The notes below the pieces were generated by a model that saw only the letters and a list, made by a program, of their open reading frames with translations, searched no databases and was not told the DNA's origin. A stretch of 64,000 nucleotides of DNA from Wocania ichthyoenteri Th78 (GTDB lineage Bacteria; Bacteroidota; Bacteroidia; Flavobacteriales; Flavobacteriaceae). The position numbers and the translations under genes are program-made. Each line of letters starts with the position of its first letter. Within the stretch, counting starts at the first letter, position 1. The DNA lies in contig NZ_KN525716.1 in the NCBI RefSeq assembly GCF_000789235.1, positions 1,084,071-1,148,070 on the forward strand, read 5' to 3'. This document shows positions 36,833 to 44,700 of the stretch, in pieces.

Positions 36833-37480
36833 TTAATGATCTTCTATTAATGCTTTATTTCTACTACGTTGTACCCAAATAATAATACCTACTACAATTA
36901 ATGCCATTGGTGCTAAAAGCATAAATCCATTATTTTCATAACCTGTAGAATACAATCCTGTTTTAGCAATTGGATCTCCTAAAACTTTAAACCCTAGTAA
37001 AGTTCCAGAACCTAATAATTCTCTGAAGAATCCAACAATTATTAAAATTAAACCATAACCTAAAGCATTACCAATACCATCTAAAAACGATTTCCAAGGT
37101 CCATTACCTAAAGCAAAAGCTTCAAAACGCCCCATGATAATACAGTTTGTAATAATCAATCCTATAAAAGCTCCAAGCTCTTTACTTAATTGATATGAAA
37201 AAGCTTTTAAAACTTGATCAACAATAATTACTAGAGCCGCAACAACTGTAAGTTGTACAATGATTCTAATTTTAGAAGGAATAATATTTCTCATTAAAGA
37301 AATAACCACGTTACCAATTCCTAATACAAAAATTACAGATATTGCCATTACAATTGATGCCTTTAATTGCGCCGTAATTGCTAAAGCAGAACAAATCCCT
37401 AATACTTGTATAGTAATTGGATTATCATCTGCTAATGGGTCTAAAATTAATTTGCCATCTTTTTTTGAAAGTAAGCCCAT
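36833..37480 (-). CDS. nqrD: Na+-NQR subunit D
   Basis: NqrD pairs with NqrE in the membrane core of the sodium pump. The 215-residue protein has about six hydrophobic helices. Conserved blocks are QVLGICSALAITAQLK and IGLIITNCIIMGRFEAFALGN; the cysteines in these blocks coordinate the membrane-embedded iron site, and GNALGYG follows. The length is normal. It lies four bases from nqrC on the same strand. Confidence 0.97.
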   Translation of the reverse strand: MGLLSKKDGKLILDPLADDNPITIQVLGICSALAITAQLKASIVMAISVIFVLGIGNVVISLMRNIIPSKIRIIVQLTVVAALVIIVDQVLKAFSYQLSKELGAFIGLIITNCIIMGRFEAFALGNGPWKSFLDGIGNALGYGLILIIVGFFRELLGSGTLLGFKVLGDPIAKTGLYSTGYENNGFMLLAPMALIVVGIIIWVQRSRNKALIEDH

Positions 37481-37484
37481 ATAA

Positions 37485-38231
37485 TTATTGTTTTAATGTT
37501 TTAAAATAAGGCACGTAAAGTCTTAGTTCAGACTTTATCATTGCTGCTACGCCGTCGCCTGTAATAGTAGCACCTGCGATAGCATCAACCTCATTATCGT
37601 TTTTATCTTTATTTAAAGGATCTGCATTACTTTTAGAAATATTTATTCCTACAAAGTCACCTGATTCATTTAGTAAGTTTTCGCCAATAAAATCATCCAT
37701 AAAGAAACGCTCTTTTATATTCGCTCCTAAACCAGCTGTTTCTCCTTGATGATCGAAATAAGCACCTTGAACAACCATGTTTTCATCCATAGATACTAAT
37801 GCCCAAACTGCATCCCAAAGTCCTTTTCCTCTAATTGGTGCTATATAATATGTTTTACCATCTTTCTCACCAATAAACAAAGGCAATTTTCTTTCTGTTC
37901 CAGACTTCGCATTAGATTGTTGTTTTTTAACATCTATTAAATATGCTTGATCATCTTCTGAAATTTTTTCACCTTGAATAACTAATTGTTTTGTAATGTA
38001 TTCTTTAAATAATTCTGGAGCTTTTTCAGTTGAAACAAAATTTGCACTACTCTCATCATTTTCATTTACGCCCATAGCATACAAAATATTTTGTTGCTTT
38101 TCTAAACGTTTATTTTCATCAATTCTTGGTCTTAAAGACGACGCTACAAAAGCCAAAAGTGATCCAACAACTATTACCATACCTATGGCAAAAAATATTG
38201 TATATGAGTTTTTATCTGTTCTCTTTTCCAT
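37485..38231 (-). CDS. nqrC: Na+-NQR subunit C
   Basis: NqrC is a periplasmic flavin subunit with one N-terminal membrane helix (residues 10-30). FMN is bound covalently to a threonine by ApbE. Here the attachment motif is DAIAGATITG with T222 as acceptor, in the expected place near the C-terminus. The RGKGLWDAVWALVS and GETAGLGANI blocks are conserved. The 248 residues fit. The gene lies two bases from nqrB. Confidence 0.97.
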   Translation of the reverse strand: MEKRTDKNSYTIFFAIGMVIVVGSLLAFVASSLRPRIDENKRLEKQQNILYAMGVNENDESSANFVSTEKAPELFKEYITKQLVIQGEKISEDDQAYLIDVKKQQSNAKSGTERKLPLFIGEKDGKTYYIAPIRGKGLWDAVWALVSMDENMVVQGAYFDHQGETAGLGANIKERFFMDDFIGENLLNESGDFVGINISKSNADPLNKDKNDNEVDAIAGATITGDGVAAMIKSELRLYVPYFKTLKQ

Positions 38232-38233
38232 CG

Positions 38234-39460
38234 TTAGGCTGTTTTTGCTTTTAGACGTTTCATTCTTTGTTTCACATTACCTTGAACGACGTAATGATCA
38301 ATCGTTGGTGCAAACACATTCATTAACAGAATAGCTAACATTACACCTTCTGGATATGCTGGATTGAATACACGAATCATAATAGAAATAAATCCTATTA
38401 AAAATCCATAAATCCATTTACCTTTATTGGTTTGCGATGCCGTAACTGGGTCGGTTGCCATAAAAACCGTACCAAATGCAAAACCACCAATTAATAAATG
38501 ATGCCACCATGTTGTGCTCATTAAACCATAAAATTTACTACTTTCTGTTATCCATCCAGAATCTACAACACCATTAAAAATTAATCCCATAGCTATAGCT
38601 CCTAAAACAGACGATAGCATAATTCTCCAACTCCCTATTTTTGAAAAGATTAAGAATAAACCGCCTAATAGAATTAATAAAACTGAGGTTTCTCCAACTG
38701 AACCTGGTACGAACCCTAAGAACATATCCATAACTTCATAACCTGCTGCTTTTCCTTGAGCTAAACTTCCTAATATAGTTTCACCAGATATAGCATCAAG
38801 GTTTGCTCCTTCCGCAATTTCTTTAGTGCGTTCTACAGCACCTTCAACCCAAACTTTGTCTCCACTCATCCAAGTTGGATAAGCAAAGAATAAGAATGCA
38901 CGAATAGTTAATGCTGGATTAAGAATATTCATTCCTGTACCACCAAAAACTTCTTTACCTATAACAACACCGAATATTACGGCTACTGCTAACATCCAAA
39001 GCGGAATATCAACGGGTACAATAAGCGGCACAAGCATCCCTGTTACTAAATAACCTTCTTCTACTTCGTGCCCTTTAATTATGGCGAAAATGAATTCAAT
39101 TCCTAAACCAACACCGTAAGACACAATTACTAGTGGTAATATTTTCCAGAAACCAATCATAAAGTTAGCCATAGTCCAAAATTCCGAACTAAAGAAACCA
39201 CTAGTGACTGCTTGAATTTCTCCTACTTGTAAATTATGTTGATAACCAGCATTAAACATTCCGAAAATTAAACACGGTACCATGGCCATAATAACGGTAT
39301 TCATGGTACGCTTTAAATCATCGGCAACTTTTATATGAGTTCCGTTATGAGTGGTCTCATTTGGTAAGTATAAAAACGTATGAATAGCATTAAATGCTGG
39401 TATCCATTTTTTGTTTTTGTTCTTTTCCTTAAAACTATGTAATGTTTCTTTTAAACCCAT
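38234..39460 (-). CDS. nqrB: Na+-NQR subunit B
   Basis: NqrB is the large membrane subunit with about ten helices. It carries a covalent FMN and riboflavin and is thought to hold the sodium channel. The 408 residues have normal landmarks: LVTGMLVPLIVPVDIPLW, GKEVFGGTGMNILNPAL and FMATDPVTASQTNKGKW. The FMN attachment motif is DAISGETILG at residues 222-231, with T228 as acceptor; the third residue of the usual SGAT is Glu here. Its start overlaps the nqrA stop by one base. Confidence 0.97.
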   Translation of the reverse strand: MGLKETLHSFKEKNKNKKWIPAFNAIHTFLYLPNETTHNGTHIKVADDLKRTMNTVIMAMVPCLIFGMFNAGYQHNLQVGEIQAVTSGFFSSEFWTMANFMIGFWKILPLVIVSYGVGLGIEFIFAIIKGHEVEEGYLVTGMLVPLIVPVDIPLWMLAVAVIFGVVIGKEVFGGTGMNILNPALTIRAFLFFAYPTWMSGDKVWVEGAVERTKEIAEGANLDAISGETILGSLAQGKAAGYEVMDMFLGFVPGSVGETSVLLILLGGLFLIFSKIGSWRIMLSSVLGAIAMGLIFNGVVDSGWITESSKFYGLMSTTWWHHLLIGGFAFGTVFMATDPVTASQTNKGKWIYGFLIGFISIMIRVFNPAYPEGVMLAILLMNVFAPTIDHYVVQGNVKQRMKRLKAKTA

Positions 39461-40815
39461 TATCCTATCTCTTTTAGCATTAAGTCTAATCCTGCTCTTA
39501 TAATTTTTTGATGTGGTTGTTTAGACACACAAACAAATTCTGTTAATGCAAAATCTTCAGGTGCCACTTCGTACATTCCCAAAGCTTCCATTTCATCTAA
39601 ATCTTGATACAAGCAAGCTTTTAAAATTTGCATTGGATATATATCTAAAGGAAAAACCTCTTCATAAGTCCCCGTCGTTACAAAGGCACGATGCTCCCCA
39701 TTAGTATTAGTATTCAAGTCATATTTCTTCTTAGGATTTAACCAAGAAAATGTCATGGCTCTTGATGTAGAGATTTTATTAAAAACAGGTTTATTCCATC
39801 CGAATAATTCGTAATCATCTCCTTCTGGAATTACGGTAATTACATTGCTGTAATAATCTAAACAGCCATCAGGTTGAATCTGTTTTCCGCTTAAAACATT
39901 ACCAGAAATTATACGCGCATTAGCATCTTTTGAAATGCCTTTATCGTAAACCATAGTAGCTGCTTCACTAGCTATTTTAGTAACAAAATATCTTGGTTTT
40001 TCTACTGAAGACCCTACTAAAGCTACAATACGTTCTGCATTAAATTTTCCTTTCAGCAAAAGCTCTCCTATAATAACTAAGTCTTGCGGATTAACCGTCC
40101 AAACTACTTCTCCTTTATTAACAGGATCAATTTTATTAATTTGAGTACCTACATTTCCTGATGGATGCGGCCCAGAAACTTTATGAATAGTTGCTCCAGA
40201 AACATTAGCCAATGGTGAATTAGAATTTTTACCAACAGATACATGTACTTTACCTTCGGTCAATTTAGTAAGTGCTGTAATAGCCGCTTGTAACTCTGCC
40301 TCTTTTCCTTGTAAAGTAAAATCTAAATCGGCTGTTAATGGTGCACTAGCATATCCAGAAACAAAAATTGCTTTTGGCAATTTATTCGGGTTTGCAATAA
40401 CATCGTACGGACGTTGTTTTACAAATGGCCAGCAACCTGTTGCTAGTAAATGCGCTTTAATACTTTCGGCAGTGGCTCCATTCAAATCGAACTTTCCATG
40501 ATCTAAGTAAACTTGTGTTTTGTCTGCTTCAAGTTTAATAGCATCAATGCGTCGTTTAGGACCACGAAGCACTTCAATTACTTTTCCTGAAACGGGCGAT
40601 GAAAACGTAATAGCTTCATGAGACTTATCATAAAACAAAGTGTCTCCAGCTTTAACTAGAGCGCCTTCTTTTGCAACAAGTTTTGGGATAACGCCGTGAA
40701 AATCTTCTGGTCTTATGGTGTAGTAGTTACTGATAATAGCCTGTTCAACAGTTTTCTCAGCTTCACCTTTAAGTTTAATGTCCAGACCTTTTTTAATACG
40801 AATGTCGTTTGACAT
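39460..40815 (-). CDS. nqrA: Na+-NQR subunit A
   Basis: NqrA is the peripheral cytoplasmic subunit that lines the ubiquinone or menaquinone site with NqrB. The 451-residue protein begins with the conserved GLDIKLKGEAE segment and a barrel-sandwich domain. Later blocks are VEVLRGPKRR-like basic residues, GPHPSGNVGTQINKIDPV and the C-terminal ACLYQDLDEMEALGMYEVAPEDFAL. It heads the operon. A minus-strand TATTTTTG at 40853-40860 could be its -7 box, with TTTG at 25 bases' distance. Confidence 0.97.
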   Translation of the reverse strand: MSNDIRIKKGLDIKLKGEAEKTVEQAIISNYYTIRPEDFHGVIPKLVAKEGALVKAGDTLFYDKSHEAITFSSPVSGKVIEVLRGPKRRIDAIKLEADKTQVYLDHGKFDLNGATAESIKAHLLATGCWPFVKQRPYDVIANPNKLPKAIFVSGYASAPLTADLDFTLQGKEAELQAAITALTKLTEGKVHVSVGKNSNSPLANVSGATIHKVSGPHPSGNVGTQINKIDPVNKGEVVWTVNPQDLVIIGELLLKGKFNAERIVALVGSSVEKPRYFVTKIASEAATMVYDKGISKDANARIISGNVLSGKQIQPDGCLDYYSNVITVIPEGDDYELFGWNKPVFNKISTSRAMTFSWLNPKKKYDLNTNTNGEHRAFVTTGTYEEVFPLDIYPMQILKACLYQDLDEMEALGMYEVAPEDFALTEFVCVSKQPHQKIIRAGLDLMLKEIG

Positions 40816-40852
40816 ATTTATTTTATTGAAATTAGTTGTCTAAAAATCCGTG

Positions 40853-40889
40853 CAAAAATACGAATTAATAGCTATAAAATTAGCTCAAA
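40853..40889 (-). promoter_or_regulatory. Possible nqr operon promoter
   Basis: The minus strand has TATTTTTG (40853-40860) and, 25 bases upstream, TTTG (40886-40889). The spacing is two or three bases longer than ideal. The box ends 37 bases before the nqrA start. Confidence 0.4.
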
Positions 40890-40944
40890 TAAAGCCTTAT
40901 CATTTATTTATATTAATTCTAAATAACAAAGAGTATTTAGGCAT

Positions 40945-40952
40945 TATATTTG
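40945..40952 (+). promoter_or_regulatory. -7 box for the T9SS plug gene
   Basis: TATATTTG is a perfect -7 match ending 28 bases before the ATG, in the divergent region with nqrA. Confidence 0.5.
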
Positions 40953-40980
40953 TTTATCTTTATACAAAAATTAGCTTAAA

Positions 40981-42228
40981 ATGCCATCAAAGTTTAAACA
41001 AACCATCGTTTTTCTATTTTTCCCCTTAATAATCCTATCACAAGTCAAGGAAGTTAATCCTCCTGATTATATTAAAACTATTGCTTTTAAAAGTAATACA
41101 AAAGAAAGCCAGCTTCCTATTTTAAAACTTGGAGCATATTTAGTTTTAGAATTTGATGCCTTAAACGGTAATGAAGAAGATTTTTACTATAAAATTGAAC
41201 ATTTTAATTTTGATTGGACACCCTCAATTTTAGTTAAATCTGAATATATGGATGGTTTCGACAATCAACGCATTCGTGATTACGAGAATTCATTAAACAC
41301 CTATCAAATATATTCGCATTACAAACTCGCCATTCCTAATACACAAACTAAAGGCTTAAAAGTTTCTGGCAATTATATGTTAAGTGTTTTTAATGATGAT
41401 GACGAGCTTGTGTTCTCCAGAAAATTTATGATTTACGAAGATAAAACCAACGTTGGCATTAGTATAAAACGCTCAAGAGACATTCAGTTTATAGAAGAAA
41501 AACAACGTGTAGATATTGTTATTTCAGCAAAAAATATGCAATTCAATAATCCAAAACAAAATGTAAAAACGTTAGTAATTCAAAATAATAATTTAAATAC
41601 AGCCATTTCAGACTTAAAACCACAATACACCATAGGCAACAAACTGATTTATAAATACGATACTGAGTCTAGTTTTTGGGGCGGAAACGAATATTTATAT
41701 TTTGAAAACAAAGACATAAGAGCTGCAAATATTGGTGTACAGCAGATTGATTTACAAGACTTGTATCATAATTATTTATTCACAAACACAGAAAGAGCTA
41801 GCAAACCATACACGTATAATCCAGATATTAATGGAAACTACTTAGTAACTAATATTGATGCTGATGACCCAAGTATAGAAGCCGATTATGTATGGGTACA
41901 TTTCTCGTTAATCGCTAATGATACTTTAAAAGATAAATCTGTACATATATATGGCAACTTTAACAATTACGCCATTGATGAGAGTACCAAAATGACTTAC
42001 GATGAATACAACCAAGTTTTTACTAATGCGCAATTATTAAAACAAGGGTTTTACAACTACAAATATGTGGTTGTTGAGAAAGATACATTAAACGAAGGTG
42101 CCATTAGCGGAAACTTTTACCAAACCGAAAACAACTATAAAGTTATTGTGTATTACCGAGATTTAGGTGCACGCTACGATAAAATTATAGGCTTGGGAGA
42201 AGGCAACTCGGTCAATATTTCCAATTAA
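40981..42228 (+). CDS. Type IX secretion system plug protein (DUF5103)
   Basis: The 415-residue protein has a signal peptide ending near ILSQ. It has an opening domain with NPPDYIKTIAF and FYYKIEHFNFDWTPS, and a later FNNYAIDESTKMTYDEYNQVFTNAQLLKQGFYNYKYVV block, as in DUF5103. In Flavobacterium johnsoniae a protein of this family closes the periplasmic side of the SprA translocon when the pore is idle. It should have that role here; the assignment rests on family resemblance. No other T9SS gene is adjacent; porT is 22 kb away. Confidence 0.85.
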   Translation: MPSKFKQTIVFLFFPLIILSQVKEVNPPDYIKTIAFKSNTKESQLPILKLGAYLVLEFDALNGNEEDFYYKIEHFNFDWTPSILVKSEYMDGFDNQRIRDYENSLNTYQIYSHYKLAIPNTQTKGLKVSGNYMLSVFNDDDELVFSRKFMIYEDKTNVGISIKRSRDIQFIEEKQRVDIVISAKNMQFNNPKQNVKTLVIQNNNLNTAISDLKPQYTIGNKLIYKYDTESSFWGGNEYLYFENKDIRAANIGVQQIDLQDLYHNYLFTNTERASKPYTYNPDINGNYLVTNIDADDPSIEADYVWVHFSLIANDTLKDKSVHIYGNFNNYAIDESTKMTYDEYNQVFTNAQLLKQGFYNYKYVVVEKDTLNEGAISGNFYQTENNYKVIVYYRDLGARYDKIIGLGEGNSVNISN

Positions 42229-42345
42229 TACCAAATAAACATACCGTTCAACTAATATTTTCAATCATTGGTGTTAAATTTTGTTATTCTCAATGTAATA
42301 TTCATTATTTTAGCCGACTAAACGCATTGTATATCAATAGTTAAC

Positions 42346-42732
42346 ATGGTTCAACAAGTTACAAGTGGCATAAAAATTTCGGTCGAAACCAATTTCGAAG
42401 GCTCATTTTATAAAAATTATAAAATACAGTTTGCTTTTGGATATACGGTAACTATTGAAAACCAAAGTAAAGACTCAGTGCAGCTTAATGCACGCCACTG
42501 GGAAATTATGGATGCCTTAAATAATGTTGAAGTTGTAACTGGCGAAGGCGTTATTGGCGAAAAACCTGTTTTAAAACCAGGAGAATCGCATACCTATACT
42601 TCGGGCTGCTTATTAACATCTCCTTTTGGCGCTATGCAAGGGCATTACAGTATGGTAAACTTTACCACTACAAAAAAGTTTCAAGTTACCATTCCTACGT
42701 TTAAGTTGAGTGCACCTTTTGCTATAAACTAA
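42346..42732 (+). CDS. apaG: ApaG domain protein
   Basis: The 128 residues form a single fibronectin-III-like ApaG domain (FGYTVTIENQSKDSVQLNARHWEIMDA, and the GEKPVLKPGESHTYTSGCLLTSPFGAMQGHYSM block). The family is linked genetically to cobalt/magnesium resistance and to ApaH, but a direct biochemical role is not settled. There is no ksgA or apaH neighbour here. It is in the same direction as the plug gene, with 117 bases between them. Confidence 0.95.
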   Translation: MVQQVTSGIKISVETNFEGSFYKNYKIQFAFGYTVTIENQSKDSVQLNARHWEIMDALNNVEVVTGEGVIGEKPVLKPGESHTYTSGCLLTSPFGAMQGHYSMVNFTTTKKFQVTIPTFKLSAPFAIN

Positions 42733-42809
42733 TTTTTTTATTTGGGCGTTAACTTTCAGGTCGGGCTAGTTGTATCCAATTTGCAATCACTTTCTTATCC
42801 GCTAAATCC
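42733..42809 (+). repeat. Dispersed flavobacterial intergenic repeat, degenerate copy
   Basis: The block TTTGGGCGTT, then AGGTCGGGCTA and ATCCGCTAAATCC matches, in order, a longer element at 47172-47284 read in reverse. Both start with TTTATTTGGGC and carry ATCCGCTA-like text. This copy is short, lacks the big hairpin and lies between two convergent genes. Confidence 0.55.
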
Positions 42810-42843
42810 AGAGTATTTAAAATAGATTTGGAGAAAAAAGAAA

Positions 42844-43836
42844 TCAAACCTTCCTCTCAAACCTAAAAACCCTCCCATTTTGCTCAACATTAAAAAAATT
42901 ACAATTGGAGTAATGTACAAATTGATATGTTAAACTGTAATCAAAAGTATCATCTTCAACTTTAAAAATAGCATCACAATCAATATTCCCATAAGGTGAA
43001 ATACGCCTAAAACGGTATTCGGTTTTACTTTCTAAATAGTGCAATTCAAACCACGCGCCAGCAGCAATTCCAGATAACCATTGTGCTTTTTTACACAAAC
43101 CTTCAACTGGTTTAGGGTGTTGTGTCCCAACTAAATTAACTTTATGATTCCTTAACTTATCTAAAAAACAACGTACATTTTCGCTTTTTTGTGATCCTTT
43201 AAACTTAGATATTAAACCAGCATCAGAAACTTCATAAACATAATTTTCAGTATCGGCAAGTAACACATTACCAACCGTACTTGGTGTAAACCATTTAGAA
43301 TTTTCAAGCTTCTTTTTAGTGTTTAAATCAGTTACCGAGGCAATTAAGGTATCGGTTACAAAACGCGCGCAATTACAAGCCTCTTTTATAAATGCTGCAT
43401 ATCTAATAAAATGCTTGTTTTGCATTCTTGTAATCTGCGTTCTTGCTTTTTTATAATCTATAGCATTACAAACTGATGTAATTAATTTCCCTTCGCCGTG
43501 TGTTAATTTGGGGTGTGTACTTAAAAACTCTAAAATAGTATCTAAATTTGTAATGGTATCATTTTCAATTTCAGCTTTTAAAGGAAAATGCAACTCGTTA
43601 TCGGTATCACTTCCGCGTACGCGTCCGTTGGGTTCTGGCGTAATATAGCGTCCAAAATCGTGGTATTCTAAAATACCCGTTTCTTTATCAATCAACACCA
43701 AAGCAGCATGTCCTGCACGTAAATAATTCTTTTTACCAACACCAATAAATCTTAAATACGGAGAAAACCATTCCTCAGAAACCATAACAATAGTATCTGG
43801 ATACGCAAGTGTTAAAATGATTCCTGTACTATTCAT
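42844..43836 (-). CDS. DUF6695-like protein, possible permuted papain-like fold
   Basis: The 330-residue protein lacks a signal peptide. I place it with DUF6695 from memory. Its N-terminal part has AGHAALVLIDKETG (H43), and about 110 residues later CNCARFVTDTLI (C156). A GHA block before an NC block is the order seen in circularly permuted NlpC/P60 enzymes. That would make H43 and C156 a catalytic pair; this is my inference. The C-terminal half contains GIAAGAWFELH and YRFRRISPYGNIDCDAIF. The start overlaps the NRDE gene by eight bases, so the two are coupled. Confidence 0.75.
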   Translation of the reverse strand: MNSTGIILTLAYPDTIVMVSEEWFSPYLRFIGVGKKNYLRAGHAALVLIDKETGILEYHDFGRYITPEPNGRVRGSDTDNELHFPLKAEIENDTITNLDTILEFLSTHPKLTHGEGKLITSVCNAIDYKKARTQITRMQNKHFIRYAAFIKEACNCARFVTDTLIASVTDLNTKKKLENSKWFTPSTVGNVLLADTENYVYEVSDAGLISKFKGSQKSENVRCFLDKLRNHKVNLVGTQHPKPVEGLCKKAQWLSGIAAGAWFELHYLESKTEYRFRRISPYGNIDCDAIFKVEDDTFDYSLTYQFVHYSNCNFFNVEQNGRVFRFERKV

Positions 43837-44554
43837 TAACGGTTTGCGAAATATGAAATGTTTTTGAAGTAACTGTACTATCTATAAGACTTTCATAACA
43901 CATTTTTAAGTTATCATCAGATTTTTCTACTTGCGTAATACTGGTTGTTTTTACAAAGCCACGATTCATAATCACTCCATAATCATCATTGTTCTTTCCA
44001 GCGTTTTTATGAAATTGCATTACCGAATTTGCATCTAAATCATTGTTATGTTTAAAATCTTTAAACCATTGAAAGCGTTCTTTCTTCATAGCCTCTAAAT
44101 ACAATGTTGAAGACGACCAAATTTTAGATTCCAATGGCAATTGTGTAAAATGTTTGTTTTTTCCGTCCCAAACCAATTCATAAAATTTTAAAGTAGCATT
44201 CCAATCTACAATTACCATAGTAAAAGGCTCAATATCTTTAAGGTTAGAATTACTAACTGTGTTCTCTAAAGCATCAGCAATCATAAAATGGTTAGCCACA
44301 ACACCTCTACTCAACCTATATTCTGGTTGGCGCTCATAAAACTCGAAACCACCATTAAGTACACAAACCACTCTGTTTTTTTCACTCACACCAATCCAAG
44401 TTCCACCAGACAATTCATCTTTTGGAAATAGAATTTTAGTATCATTAATAGTATAAAATTCAGGTTTTAAAGATACTCTGTTTGGTGCTTCATCTCGATT
44501 TGAGGTTAACACAAAATCATTTTCACCTTTCGGAATTATTGTTACTGTACACAT
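43829..44554 (-). CDS. NRDE family protein (TANGO2-like)
   Basis: The protein starts MCTVTIIPKG and carries SNRDEAPNR, the signature Asn-Arg-Asp-Glu. The invariant second-position cysteine may become the N-terminal nucleophile after the initiator Met is removed. SGGTWIGVSEKNRVVCVLNGG is also conserved. The eukaryotic homologue TANGO2 has been tied to lipid and haem handling, but the activity in bacteria is unknown. I chose the ATG at 44552-44554 because it exposes this cysteine; ten additional upstream codons are unconvincing. It overlaps the next gene by eight bases. Confidence 0.9.
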   Translation of the reverse strand: MCTVTIIPKGENDFVLTSNRDEAPNRVSLKPEFYTINDTKILFPKDELSGGTWIGVSEKNRVVCVLNGGFEFYERQPEYRLSRGVVANHFMIADALENTVSNSNLKDIEPFTMVIVDWNATLKFYELVWDGKNKHFTQLPLESKIWSSSTLYLEAMKKERFQWFKDFKHNNDLDANSVMQFHKNAGKNNDDYGVIMNRGFVKTTSITQVEKSDDNLKMCYESLIDSTVTSKTFHISQTVNE

Positions 44555-44655
44555 AAAAACGATAGTCTTAAAACGGTTTGGCAACTTACAAAAATTAACT
44601 AAATATTAATACCTATTTGACGAATCTATATCATTATAATTGAATATAAAATTCG

Positions 44656-44663
44656 TAAATTTG
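44656..44663 (+). promoter_or_regulatory. -7 box for the P5C dehydrogenase gene
   Basis: TAAATTTG matches TAnnTTTG and ends 37 bases before the ATG. No TTG was found at 17-23 bases upstream. Confidence 0.45.
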
Positions 44664-44700
44664 CAGCTCAAATTTTGACAATTCTATAAAATTTACAATA

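Noticed and set aside
37563-37585. NqrC motif AGAT considered as a damaged flavinylation site
   Set aside because: Ala is accepted at the first place of the motif and the acceptor Thr is present, so it looks normal.
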